A DNA stretch of 26,221 nt from JARRQB01 sp965368585. GTDB lineage: Bacteria > Pseudomonadota > Gammaproteobacteria > Chromatiales > Chromatiaceae. Below the pieces are notes generated by a model. The model ran no database searches, had not been told where the DNA came from, and worked only from the letters and a program-made list of their open reading frames with translations. Location of the stretch: positions 1 to 26,221 of the forward strand of contig CBDUNM010000056.1 in NCBI GenBank assembly GCA_965368585.1, read 5' to 3'. The stretch's first letter is position 1, and each line of letters starts with the position of its first letter. Made by a program: the position numbers and the translations under genes. Positions 7,781 through 15,758 of the stretch are shown in pieces.

Positions 7781-8779
7781 TCAGTGGTATCCGGCGCGGT
7801 CCATCAAGCGAATGGCGTCGGCCTGCAACCGGCCCGCCTCGGCGACATTGAGTTGGTCGGCCTTGAACGGTCCCCAGGCGGCAACCACCGGGTCGGGCTG
7901 CACATTCGGGTTCACGGGGTATTCCATATTCAGTTCGGCCAGGAGTGCCTGCGCCTCTTCCGACGACAGCCATTCCAACAGTTTGCGCGCGGCCTCGGGA
8001 TGCTTGGCGTGCGCCGTTACGCCCGCGCCGGACACATTGACATGCACGCCGCTGGATTCCTGATTCGGCCAAAACAACGCGAGCTTCAGAGCAGGTTCCT
8101 CGAGCATCAAACGGCCAAAGTAGTAAGTGTTTACTATGGTTACGTCACAGCGTCCGGCTGCAACCGCCTGCAAGGCCTTGGTGTCGTTGGAAAACGGCGC
8201 CACGGCGAGATTATCGACCCAGCCTGCCACCACTTTTTGCGTCAATTCTTCTCCATGACGCGCAATGAGGGTCGCGACCAGCGACTGGTTGTAGACCTTT
8301 TTGGAGGTCCGCAAGCACAGACGCCCCTGCCATTTCGGGTCCGCCAGATCCTCGTAAGTCGACAACTCACCGGGTGCAACACGGTCGGTGTTGTAGACAA
8401 TCGTGCGTGCGCGCACCGAGAGACCGAACCAGCGCTCGTTCGGATCCCTCAAATGCGTTGGAACGTTCCGCTCGAGCGCGGGCGATTCAAGCTCGGCCAA
8501 GGTGCCTTTCTCTGCAGCGTGCCACAGATTGCCGGCGTCCACGGTCATGAGGATATCGGCCGGCGTACGCTTACCCTCTGCAATCAAGCGTTGCAGCAAG
8601 GGTCCGGCGTTGTCCGTGATGTACTCGATCTTAACGCCGGTTTTTTGCGTGTATCTGTCGAACAACGGCTTTATCAAGTGTTCCTTTCGCGCCGAATAGA
8701 CCACGACCTCGTCGGCGGCCGATACGGGCGGTCCTGCCAGCGCGGTCGCTACCAGGCCTATTAGCAGATGCAGTTTCAT
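7781..8779 (-). CDS. fbpA: Iron(III) ABC transporter periplasmic binding protein
   Basis: This 332-residue periplasmic protein binds ferric iron and delivers it to the FbpB permease. A signal peptide ends at VSA-ADE (residues 20-23). The mature protein starts with the family sequence EVVVYSARKEHLIKPLF. The twin tyrosines that ligate iron are Y219-Y220 in NTYYFGRL, and PADILMTVDAG lies near 73-83. Length and motifs fit the FutA/FbpA group. The ATG at 8779 has GGAG 6 nt upstream. It heads the fbpA-fbpB pair. A weak Fur-box-like sequence lies 30-60 bp upstream, which would suit iron repression. Assignment to iron rather than another metal rests on the tyrosine pair and overall similarity. Confidence 0.92.
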   Translation of the reverse strand: MKLHLLIGLVATALAGPPVSAADEVVVYSARKEHLIKPLFDRYTQKTGVKIEYITDNAGPLLQRLIAEGKRTPADILMTVDAGNLWHAAEKGTLAELESPALERNVPTHLRDPNERWFGLSVRARTIVYNTDRVAPGELSTYEDLADPKWQGRLCLRTSKKVYNQSLVATLIARHGEELTQKVVAGWVDNLAVAPFSNDTKALQAVAAGRCDVTIVNTYYFGRLMLEEPALKLALFWPNQESSGVHVNVSGAGVTAHAKHPEAARKLLEWLSSEEAQALLAELNMEYPVNPNVQPDPVVAAWGPFKADQLNVAEAGRLQADAIRLMDRAGYH

Positions 8780-9081
8780 GGCAACTCCAGAAAAGGTAAA
8801 TAAAGCGAATACGAATGATTCGCGATACTATCGTTATTCAGAAAAACCGTCAACGCCAGCCGATCATGTTGACACATTCGACCCTGGACGCTGCAGCTTG
8901 ATGCGAGTCTCCTGCGAAGTAGATCGCCAGTCCGCAGGTTGTGCGTTGCGCTTACGCTCCGTGACCGAAGCGTCCGTCTCATTCTCCGCGCTGGTGTGTC
9001 GGGTAAACGTTGCTCAAGGCATTGCCGCGCCATCGCGCTAAACGCGCAATCCCAAATCATCACTTTGAGGGAGTACTCGGG
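8780..9081. other. Intergenic region upstream of fbpA
   Basis: These 302 bp lie between the fbpA start and the stop of the sigma-54 activator gene; both genes are leftward. The fbpA-proximal part is AT-rich and should hold its promoter and possible Fur site. A 95-codon leftward frame at 8776-9063 overlaps the fbpA start and shows no recognisable motif, so I do not call it a gene. Confidence 0.5.
8810..8840 (-). promoter_or_regulatory. Possible Fur box upstream of fbpA
   Basis: The minus strand contains AATAACGATAGTATCGCG followed by AATCATTCG. The parts GATA and AATCATT resemble the Fur consensus GATAATGATAATCATTATC, but the best 19-base alignment I found matches only about ten positions. 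The position 30-60 bp upstream of an iron-uptake gene makes it worth listing as a weak candidate. Confidence 0.3.
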
Positions 9082-10455
9082 TCAGGCATCTTTGGGTACG
9101 TCCAGTTTGTACTTGGTAATCTTGCGGTCCAGTGCCGGACGCGAGATGTCAAGGATTTCGCACGTTCGCCCCTTGTGCCCGCGGGTATGGTTGAGTACGC
9201 GCTGTACGTGCTCGGCTTCAACTTCGTCCAGGGTCCTGAGCACCGGTCCCGCCGGTGTGGCTGCAGATTTGACCTCCCCGGACGTCGTAGCGCGGTCGAG
9301 CGAAGCACTGAACAGCAGGATGTCCGGCGTAATGGCCCCGTCGCGTGCCTGGATCACGGCGCGGGTGAGCACGTTTTCCAGCTCGCGAACATTGCCCGGC
9401 CAGTCGTATTCGGTCAGCCGGGCCATGGCGGCTTGGGTGATCGGGGGGGGCGGCACTTCGATTTCGGCCGCAGCCTTGTTGAGCAGCGCTTCGGTCAACA
9501 GCGGAATGTCCTCACGTCGTTCACGCAACGGCGGCAGATGGATGCTGAGCACGTTCAGCCGGTAGGCCAGGTCTTCGCGAAACCGGCCGTCGCGGGCGGC
9601 GGCAAACAGATCGCGGTGCGTCGCGGCGATCAAGCGCGCGTCGCTGCTGAGCGACTCAGTTCCGCCGACGCGTTCGAAGGTCTTCTCCTGGACGGCGCGC
9701 AGCAGTTTGGCTTGTAGCGGCAGCGCCAGCTCGCCGATTTCATCCAGAAACAGCGTGCCGCCCTGCGCCTGCTCGAACCGTCCCGGCTTGCGGTTGACGG
9801 CTCCGGTAAAGGCCCCCTTTTCGTGGCCGAAGAGCTCGCTTTCGAGTAGGGTCTCGACGATCGCGGCGCAGTTGATGGCGACGAAGGGTCCCGACTGGCC
9901 GCTGTGCTGATAGATCAGCCGCGCGACCACTTCTTTGCCGGTGCCCGACTCGCCGGTAATCAGTACGGTGGCTTTGTTGCCTGCCGCCAGTGCGATCGCC
10001 TTGCTCACCTCGAGCATGGCCGCGCTGCGTCCGATCAGATCGCGCACCGCGGGTAGTTCACTGCCGCCTCCGGTCGCGCGTGCCGACGGTATTTTGCGGT
10101 TCAACGCGGAATCGACCGTCAGTTGCAGGGCCGCGGACTGAATGGGTTTGTGCACGAAGTCGGTAGCCCCCATGCGGATCGCCTGGATGGCCAGTTCCAG
10201 GTCGTGTTGCCCGGTCATCATGATGACCGTGAGCTCGGGTTGAACTTCGAGCAAGTGCGGTAACAGTTCGATGCCGAGTCCGTCCGGCAGTTGTTGGTCC
10301 ATCAGGGTCAAATCGAAGGTGTTGTCGGCTACCGCCGCTTTGGCGCTCGCGCAATCGAAGGCGCTGGTCACCGCGAAGTCCTGATCTTCGAAGTGCAGGG
10401 CCAGCATCTGATTGAGACTCGTGTCGTCTTCAATGATCAACAGGCGTTTGCGCAT
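9082..10455 (-). CDS. NtrC-family sigma-54-dependent response regulator
   Basis: A 457-residue activator with the full three-domain layout. The receiver domain (1-115) has D10, D11, the phospho-acceptor D53 in LMDQQLPDG and K103 in VHKPI. The AAA+ domain (about 135-365) has Walker A GESGTGKE (168-175), the sigma-54 contact loop GAFTGA (214-219), Walker B TLFLDE (234-239) and WPGNVRELENVL. A Fis-type helix-turn-helix occupies about 408-450 (RTCEILDISRPALDRKI). When phosphorylated it should remodel sigma-54 RNA polymerase at distant promoters. No histidine kinase lies beside it. It is divergent from the diguanylate cyclase gene, with about 150 bp between them. Its targets are unknown; the sigma-54-type promoter at 24500 is one possibility inside the window, but nothing directly connects them. 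Confidence 0.93.
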   Translation of the reverse strand: MRKRLLIIEDDTSLNQMLALHFEDQDFAVTSAFDCASAKAAVADNTFDLTLMDQQLPDGLGIELLPHLLEVQPELTVIMMTGQHDLELAIQAIRMGATDFVHKPIQSAALQLTVDSALNRKIPSARATGGGSELPAVRDLIGRSAAMLEVSKAIALAAGNKATVLITGESGTGKEVVARLIYQHSGQSGPFVAINCAAIVETLLESELFGHEKGAFTGAVNRKPGRFEQAQGGTLFLDEIGELALPLQAKLLRAVQEKTFERVGGTESLSSDARLIAATHRDLFAAARDGRFREDLAYRLNVLSIHLPPLRERREDIPLLTEALLNKAAAEIEVPPPPITQAAMARLTEYDWPGNVRELENVLTRAVIQARDGAITPDILLFSASLDRATTSGEVKSAATPAGPVLRTLDEVEAEHVQRVLNHTRGHKGRTCEILDISRPALDRKITKYKLDVPKDA

Positions 10456-10606
10456 GTTTCAATCCAGACTGACCTTTCCAGGGTAAGTTGCATGCTATTG
10501 CAAGGCGGTCGACGGCGCCAACAAGAATTAAAGCCATATTGCAATCGGCCGAGATAGTGAACCGGCACCGCCTTTTTATCATTCTCCTCTATTGCAGGTT
10601 ACGGCT

Positions 10607-11917
10607 ATGCACTCCCCGATGGATTCGGAAACCCACGAACAACCTTCTGTCGCCGGGTCGACCCTGCGAGGCGACGCCGTGCTGGTAGTCGAAGACAGTA
10701 AGGCGATCTCGTCGCTGTTGTGCGCCAGTATCGAAGTGCTGCCGGGACTGGGGGTGACGTGCGCGGCCAATTTCGCCGCAGCGCAACAGCTGCTGCAGGA
10801 CGCGCCCGAGCGGTTTTTCATTGCCGTGCTGGATCTGCATCTACCCGATGCGCCCAACGGCGAAATCGTCGATCTGGTGCAGGGTTACGGTATCCCGGTG
10901 ATTGTGCTTTCCGCGGCCTTCGACCGGGAACGACGCCGCGCCCTGTTCGAAAAGAACATCGTCGACTACGTCGACAAGCAGCAGCTTTCCGGCGTTGAGT
11001 ACGTCGTCAAACTCGTGGAACGTATCTATGTCAGCCGCTCGCTGCGGGTATTGGTGGTTGACGACTCCGCCTCCTTCAGGCGCTACGCGGAGACCTTGTT
11101 GCGCAACCACGGCTACCGGACCTGTAGTGCCGCGAACGGCGTCGACGCTTTGCGCACGCTGGAGCGAACCTCGGATATTCGCCTGGTGGTGACGGATTAC
11201 CACATGCCCGTCATGGACGGTCTGGAGATGGTGCGCCAGATACGCTTGACGCGCAGCCGTGAGCAACTCGCGGTCATCGGCCTATCGGACAACCGCAATC
11301 CCGAGGTTTTGATTGGCTTTCTCAAGGCCGGCGCCTCGGATTTCCTGGCCAAGCCCTTTCAGCTCGAAGAGTTCTATTGCCGCGTCGATCAGAACCTCGA
11401 CATGTTGCGCCTCCTCAAAGAGGCGCGCGACGCAGCCGATCGCGACTTCCTCACCAAGGCATACAACCGCCGCTACTTTTTCAAACATGCCGAACGACAC
11501 TATCAGCGCGCGGTCGACGGCGACTATGCGATCGCTGTCGCCATGATCGACGTCGACCATTTCAAGCAGATCAATGACACCTACGGTCACCAGTTCGGTG
11601 ACCAGGCGTTGCTCGCCTTGGCGACCCTGCTAACCGAAGCGGCAGCCGGCAACGGGTTCGTGGCGCGTTTCGGCGGCGAAGAGTTCGTGTACCTGCGGTT
11701 GGTCGACGAAGGCGCGGCGTCAGAATGCCTGATGGAGCAGCTGCGCCGCGAGGTGTCGCAGCTCGAATTGCCGCACAAAGACGGCCCGGTTTCGATGACG
11801 GTCAGCATCGGCGTCAGCGAAAACACCGCCGGCGATTTCGAACATATGCTGGCGCGGGCGGACCAGGCGGTCTATCGGGCCAAGAGGGCGGGGCGCAATC
11901 GGGTAGTGGTGAATTAG
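10607..11917 (+). CDS. REC-REC-GGDEF response regulator (diguanylate cyclase)
   Basis: A 436-residue cytoplasmic protein with two receiver domains and a GGDEF domain, so it should make cyclic di-GMP in response to phosphorylation. The first receiver (about 22-140) has ED at 29-30, D76 and K124. The second (about 145-265) has DD at 152-153, D197 and K249, so both look competent to accept phosphate. The GGDEF domain (about 275-436) has DFLTKAYNRRYF, MIDVDHFKQINDTYGH and the active-site variant GGEEF (356-360), which is active in many cyclases. The inhibitory RxxD site before it is absent (AAGN instead). I chose the ATG at 10607, which has AGG 9 nt upstream, over a TTG five codons earlier. It is divergent from the sigma-54 activator. 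No sensor kinase is adjacent. Confidence 0.92.
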   Translation: MHSPMDSETHEQPSVAGSTLRGDAVLVVEDSKAISSLLCASIEVLPGLGVTCAANFAAAQQLLQDAPERFFIAVLDLHLPDAPNGEIVDLVQGYGIPVIVLSAAFDRERRRALFEKNIVDYVDKQQLSGVEYVVKLVERIYVSRSLRVLVVDDSASFRRYAETLLRNHGYRTCSAANGVDALRTLERTSDIRLVVTDYHMPVMDGLEMVRQIRLTRSREQLAVIGLSDNRNPEVLIGFLKAGASDFLAKPFQLEEFYCRVDQNLDMLRLLKEARDAADRDFLTKAYNRRYFFKHAERHYQRAVDGDYAIAVAMIDVDHFKQINDTYGHQFGDQALLALATLLTEAAAGNGFVARFGGEEFVYLRLVDEGAASECLMEQLRREVSQLELPHKDGPVSMTVSIGVSENTAGDFEHMLARADQAVYRAKRAGRNRVVVN

Positions 11918-11928
11918 CTTGCGGCCGT

Positions 11929-12870
11929 TCACAGGACGGTGTGCCGCAGTATCCAGCACCGGTGTGCGGTATGGCGTCGGAAATCCTCCGGTAAGGTGCG
12001 ATGCGTCACTTCCTCGATCAGGATCTCATCCGACAGGATCGCGTCGAGTTTAAAACCACGCCGGTTGGTCGAGAAAAACAACTGTCCGTCGGGCGCCAGT
12101 AGGTTCAGGGTCTGGCGCAGCAATTGCGGATGGTCACGCTGAATGTCGAAGCTCACCTGCATCCGTTTCGAGTTGGAGAAGCTCGGCGGATCCAGCACGA
12201 TCAGGTCAAACCTGGTCTTGGCCCGTTGTGCGCGCGCGAGGTATTTGTTCACGTCCTCGCGCACCAGAAGGTGCCTGTCGCCGTCGTCGAGGCCGTTCAG
12301 CCGCAGATTACGCCGCGTCCAGTCCTGGTAGGTCTTGGACATGTCGACTGTGACCGTGCGCAGCGCCCCGCCGGCGGCGGCGTACACGGTGAAACTGCCG
12401 GTGTAGGCAAACAGGTTCAGCAGGGTCTTCCCCGCGGCGCGTTCACGCACCATGGCGCGGGTGTTTCTGTGGTCCAGAAACAGCCCGGTGTCGAGGTAGC
12501 GGCGCAGATTCACTTCGAATCGCAGGTCGCCCTCCCGCACCACGAACGTCGGGCCGTCCCGGTTCAGTCTTTCGTACTGTGCACTGCCGCGCTGGCGCTG
12601 GCGGATTTTCAGCGCGAGTTGGTCTCCGCTGACGTCAAGCGCCGTCGCTATGGCGCTCATGTGGTCGGCCAGGGTCGTTTCGCCGATCGGTTTGCGCGGT
12701 ACGAACAGCTGGACGTGCAGGGATTCGCCGTAACGGTCAATGACATACGGAAACTCGGGCATATCGCGGTCATAGATCCGATACGCCTCCAGTCCCTCGC
12801 GCCTGGCCCATTTGCTCCAGTGACGGGCATTCTTGCGAAGACGGTTGACGAAGGCGCCGAGCTCGCTCAT
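11929..12870 (-). CDS. rlmK: RlmK-type 23S rRNA guanine-N7 methyltransferase, stand-alone
   Basis: This 313-residue SAM-dependent methyltransferase matches the C-terminal half of E. coli RlmKL, which makes m7G2069 in 23S rRNA. It starts with the same FVNRLRKN..HWSKWARREGLEAYRIYD region. It then has the substrate region YLDTGLFLDHR, the SAM-binding NLFAYTGSFTVYAAAGG (from residue 152), VDMSKTYQDW and the catalytic DPPSFSNSKRM (227-237). It begins just where the RlmK domain begins in the fused enzyme, so it is a split RlmK rather than a truncated RlmKL: the ATG at 12870 is clean and no RlmL-like sequence precedes it. It converges on the diguanylate cyclase gene with only 11 bp between the stops. 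An RlmL partner would have to be elsewhere. Confidence 0.87.
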   Translation of the reverse strand: MSELGAFVNRLRKNARHWSKWARREGLEAYRIYDRDMPEFPYVIDRYGESLHVQLFVPRKPIGETTLADHMSAIATALDVSGDQLALKIRQRQRGSAQYERLNRDGPTFVVREGDLRFEVNLRRYLDTGLFLDHRNTRAMVRERAAGKTLLNLFAYTGSFTVYAAAGGALRTVTVDMSKTYQDWTRRNLRLNGLDDGDRHLLVREDVNKYLARAQRAKTRFDLIVLDPPSFSNSKRMQVSFDIQRDHPQLLRQTLNLLAPDGQLFFSTNRRGFKLDAILSDEILIEEVTHRTLPEDFRRHTAHRCWILRHTVL

Positions 12871-12976
12871 ATCGGCTGTCGGACCGCGCTCACCCGTACT
12901 ATCCAGGTTAGTACGTTATGCATGACGAACGTTCCGACCGCCACCCAGCGGGCGGGTGGGCCAGGGTGGTAGTCGA

Positions 12977-13363
12977 TCATGCGCAGTTTGTCTGGTCGAG
13001 ACGGGCGGCGGCCACGGCCAGTGCGATCCAGCCAACCAGCAGGGCGATTCCACCGAACGGCGTCACCATGCCCAGCCAGCGCGCGCCGGTCAACGCCAGC
13101 ACATAGAGGCTGCCGCTGAACAGCAGGATGCCGATGACAAAGGCCCACCCCGCGATGACGGGCGGCTTGTGCAGGTGCAGGGCGAGCAACCCGGTCGCGA
13201 GCAGAGCGAGGCTGTGTATCCCGTGATAGTGGACGGCCTTGTCCCACCATTCCAGATGTTTGGCAGGTAGGCTGGCTTCGAGTCCATGCGCGCCGAAAGC
13301 GCCCAGCGCGACGCTGAGGAAGCCGGAAACGGCACCGATTAACACCAAATGTGAAGCATTCAC
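12977..13363 (-). CDS. DUF423 family small membrane protein
   Basis: A predicted inner-membrane protein with four hydrophobic helices, of the DUF423 (YgdD-like) family. The family start is visible as LIGAVSGFLSVALGAFGAHGLE, followed by WWDKAVHYHGIHSLALL and the closing SLYVLALTGARWLGMVTPFGGIALLVGW. Function is unknown for the family. I placed the start at the GTG at 13363, giving 128 residues, the normal family length. The frame is open to a TTG at 13423, but the extra 20 residues look unlike the family. It lies about 100 bp upstream of rlmK on the same strand and is divergent from the thioredoxin-fold gene. Confidence 0.85.
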   Translation of the reverse strand: MNASHLVLIGAVSGFLSVALGAFGAHGLEASLPAKHLEWWDKAVHYHGIHSLALLATGLLALHLHKPPVIAGWAFVIGILLFSGSLYVLALTGARWLGMVTPFGGIALLVGWIALAVAAARLDQTNCA

Positions 13364-13497
13364 TGGGTTTACTGAACCTTGCGACTGAAACAATGCCGAA
13401 GAATAACCCGAGTCGATGGTCAACGACGAAACAAGTTCGATCGTGCGGCGGTCACAAGGGGGTTGGCAACCGCCACTACTGAGTCAGGGAGTCTGCC

Positions 13498-14019
13498 ATG
13501 CGCCGCCTTAAGTCCTTGGGCTGGGTCAGCCTTTTGTTAACGCTGTGCATCAACGTTTCGGCCGAGACGGAGAGTCAGGGCTTTTTTTCGAATTTGGCGA
13601 CGGGCATCCCGCAGGGCATCGAGGCCTTCACTGGCGAAGGGCGCTGGCTGGTGGTGATGATCTGGGCGTCCAACTGTCACGTGTGCAACGCGGAGGCCAA
13701 GTCCTATGCGGCTTACCACACCGAGAACGCTGCACGCGATGTCCGCGTTATCGGTATCAGCATGGACGGCGAGAGCGGCCGGGAAGCGGCGCACAAGTTC
13801 GTCGAACGGCATGCGCTGCCGTTCGACAATCTGATCGCCGAACCGGGCGCGCTCGGGCTTTACTATGAACTTCTTACCGGGGAGAGTTTGCGCGGTACGC
13901 CGACGTTCTTGGTGTTCGAACCGGGCGGTAAGCTGGTGGCCGCGCAGGCGGGCGCTGTCAGTCCCGAAGCGGTTACGCGGTTCATCAATGGCAAGCGGAA
14001 TAAACCGGATGCCGGATAA
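13498..14019 (+). CDS. Periplasmic thioredoxin-fold protein (TlpA-like, CHVC)
   Basis: A 173-residue exported protein. A signal peptide runs to NVSA-ETE (residue 22). The mature part is a thioredoxin fold with the redox motif C60-H-V-C63 in WASNCHVCNAEAKSY, a middle segment VIGISMDGESGREAA as in TlpA/ResA-type proteins, and the cis-proline loop RGTPTFLVF. It probably reduces or isomerises disulfides in the periplasm, for instance during c-type cytochrome assembly; the partner cannot be read from the context. AGGGAG lies 7-12 nt upstream of the ATG. It is divergent from the DUF423 gene and convergent with the unknown gene that follows. Confidence 0.85.
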   Translation: MRRLKSLGWVSLLLTLCINVSAETESQGFFSNLATGIPQGIEAFTGEGRWLVVMIWASNCHVCNAEAKSYAAYHTENAARDVRVIGISMDGESGREAAHKFVERHALPFDNLIAEPGALGLYYELLTGESLRGTPTFLVFEPGGKLVAAQAGAVSPEAVTRFINGKRNKPDAG

Positions 14020-14037
14020 GTGGTCGCAATCGCCAGC

Positions 14038-14060
14038 AAAAAAGCTTGCCGCGGCGAGCC
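14038..14060 (-). terminator. Weak terminator between convergent genes
   Basis: On the minus strand GCTCGC-CGCG-GCAAGC (one C-A mismatch) is followed by TTTTTT. It directly follows the stop codon of the leftward gene at 14061 and lies in the 41-bp gap between two convergent genes. The stem is short, so confidence is modest. Confidence 0.45.
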
Positions 14061-14609
14061 TCAATGCATTCCTAGCTTGCCCAACTCGTTGAGTATGGCC
14101 AGCATCAACTGTTCGCCCTGCGCGCTCATGCCCTTGCAGAGCTTTTCGGGGTCGCGTTCGCCGTTGATCAGCGGTCGGATGCGGCCAGCGAGTTTGCCCA
14201 TGTCTCCACCGACTTTCTGCATCTGATCCGCCATGTCACCGACCAGCACGAGCGCCTGCGCGTTGCCCGTAGCGGCCGCGCGGATCATGTGGGCCAGCCC
14301 GGGTGCGGCCATCGCCGGGTCCGGCGGCTGGCTCGGATCGGGCAGGGTGGCTGGGTCCTGCAGCCCGCGCAGCACCGCTTCAGCGATGATCTGATCCTCC
14401 TCATCCAATCCGCGCAACCGATTCGGGTCGCGCTGACCTCCTACAATTTCTTCCAGCGCGCTGACCAGTCTCTGCCAACCGTTTTCCCGCGCTGTCCTGA
14501 ACAGGTTATCAAGCTCGGCGCGGCGGTCGGTATTTGCCGCAAATTCCACCACCTGGCAGATAAAGCCGGCGTGCGCGGCGAGTATTTGTTGGCGTTTATC
14601 GGGAAACAT
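14061..14609 (-). CDS. Conserved-looking protein of unknown function
   Basis: I do not recognise this 182-residue protein. It has no signal peptide or membrane segment, is predicted mostly helical, and has a proline-rich hinge (residues about 89-97, PDPSQPPDP). The N-terminal half (DKRQQILAAHAGFICQVVEFA...) and C-terminal half (GLAHMIRAAATGNAQALVLVGDMADQM...) look like two helical units. Normal codon use, the lack of overlap with other genes and a clean ATG support a real gene. It lies 53 bp downstream of the thioredoxin-HEAT gene on the same strand, so the two are probably co-transcribed. A helical scaffold or partner of that protein is possible but unproven. Confidence 0.7.
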   Translation of the reverse strand: MFPDKRQQILAAHAGFICQVVEFAANTDRRAELDNLFRTARENGWQRLVSALEEIVGGQRDPNRLRGLDEEDQIIAEAVLRGLQDPATLPDPSQPPDPAMAAPGLAHMIRAAATGNAQALVLVGDMADQMQKVGGDMGKLAGRIRPLINGERDPEKLCKGMSAQGEQLMLAILNELGKLGMH

Positions 14610-14662
14610 GCGGAGCAGCGTTATACAATTGGAACGGCTTCTAGTTTAACAGGCCCCGGTAG

Positions 14663-15304
14663 TCACGCGGGAGGTGTAACCAGGGGCAGCGATTCCGCCG
14701 CGATCTCCCTCACGTCCTGGTCTTCGTCGTCGAGCAGCGGGCGCAGAAAGGCCGCGGCTGCGGCGTCGCCGGACAGGCCCAGATAGTGGGCGGCGTCGGC
14801 GCGAATTTGCGCCTGCCCTGAGCGCGTCAAAGAACCCAGTTGCGGGACGATCTCGGCGTAGGCGGTCGAGCCGGCCAGGTCTTCGAGTACCGCGCCGACG
14901 CCGATTCGCACCGCCATGGGTGAATCCAGATCGGCGATCAGGCCGACGAGATCGCTGAGCAGTACCGGGCGTTGCGCGATCAGCTGTTGCACTTTCGCCA
15001 GACGTCGCGTCTCGAGCAGATGGGTCAGGTAGCGCCTCATGCCCGTACCGTGCCCCGCCGCCTCCGCCCATTGCGCGAGTTCCGTGGCGTTCATGACGCC
15101 TTCGAACTCGAACGGTCCAATGCGATACCAGGGCACCGTGCGTGTCCCGACCGCGTCGGCCAACTCGGGGTGCGCGTGGATATTGACGATGTCCAGCCGA
15201 CCGATCGATCCCGTCTTCACGAGTTCACCGAACGCCGTGAGGATGGCCGGGCAATGCGCACAGCCGGGGGCGATAAGGAGCAGGGTGTCGGGTGCGGTGG
15301 TCAC
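14663..15304 (-). CDS. Thioredoxin-like domain fused to HEAT repeats
   Basis: A 213-residue cytoplasmic protein. Residues 1-80 form a thioredoxin-like fold with C15-A-H-C18 in LLIAPGCAHCPAIL and a cis-proline loop GTRTVPWYRIGPFEFEG. Residues about 110-213 contain HEAT-type alpha-alpha repeats, for example SPMAVRIGVGAVLEDLA, AQIRADAAHYLGLSGD and EDQDVREIAAESLPLV. The combination suggests a thiol-active domain guided by a protein-binding solenoid. The start is a GTG at 15304 without a strong ribosome site. It shares the leftward transcription unit with the unknown gene downstream and is divergent from aprBA across a 450-bp AT-rich region. The partner is unknown; a role with the neighbouring sulfur enzymes is only a guess from position. 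Confidence 0.8.
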   Translation of the reverse strand: MTTAPDTLLLIAPGCAHCPAILTAFGELVKTGSIGRLDIVNIHAHPELADAVGTRTVPWYRIGPFEFEGVMNATELAQWAEAAGHGTGMRRYLTHLLETRRLAKVQQLIAQRPVLLSDLVGLIADLDSPMAVRIGVGAVLEDLAGSTAYAEIVPQLGSLTRSGQAQIRADAAHYLGLSGDAAAAAFLRPLLDDEDQDVREIAAESLPLVTPPA

Positions 15305-15758
15305 GCTATTCCGGGGTCCAATTCGCAGTTAAAAATCGTTTGGTGTTGGGAGTCTCGCACTATATTAATGCGAGTTATCCGTTATATTAGTCACAAATAA
15401 GCCGTTGATTGTCTGGCATTTGGGGCTTAATTCAATTTAAACAATTAGTTGTGGTTTCGTTAAGCGAGCGTAAATAAGCCTTGCTTATGCCAGCCGACCG
15501 AAAATTTGTTTGGTTAGTTGGCCCTTGAATCACTATTTTTACATATTCCGATGTCCTGCCGCTTGGCAATCCCAGGTCTTTGCGATTTGAGCGTTCCGAT
15601 TCAACTCGACTGAAAGATCGATTGGAGACGGGTCGCAACTGCGAAGGGCACTTGAATTCGAGAGTTTGGCCGGGCGACTTGTCCAGTAGGCTCTCGAGAA
15701 ACTTCACCCTGACGGGGTGGTAAGCGAAGACTGCAGTGTAACCTCAGGAGAATTATCG
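15305..15758. promoter_or_regulatory. AT-rich divergent control region upstream of aprBA
   Basis: This 454-bp spacer is much richer in A and T than its flanks, most clearly at 15325-15560. It holds three inverted repeats: CTCGCA/TGCGAG (15354-15374) around TATATTA, ATAAGC-CTT-GCTTAT (15474-15488), and TCGAGAG/CTCTCGA (15658-15664 with 15691-15697). A further short hairpin CACCC/GGGTG lies just upstream of the aprB ribosome site. A leftward open frame at 15432-15707 has no convincing start and is probably chance. The region must contain the aprBA promoter and that of the thioredoxin-HEAT gene. I cannot assign -35/-10 boxes with confidence. Confidence 0.55.

Noticed and set aside
6584..8764. 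Long rightward frames (223 and 494 codons) opposite fbpB and fbpA
   Set aside because: They are antisense shadows of well-identified genes; their translations are Gln/Arg/Gly/His-rich without any domain.
8776..9063. 95-codon leftward frame upstream of fbpA
   Set aside because: It overlaps the fbpA start, lacks a recognisable domain and covers the expected fbpA promoter.
15432..15707. 91-codon leftward frame with a start (SPGQTLEFK) faintly like the AlbA_2/Schlafen-type domain
   Set aside because: The resemblance is only a few residues, the start would be a GTG without a proper ribosome site, and the DNA is AT-rich spacer upstream of aprBA.
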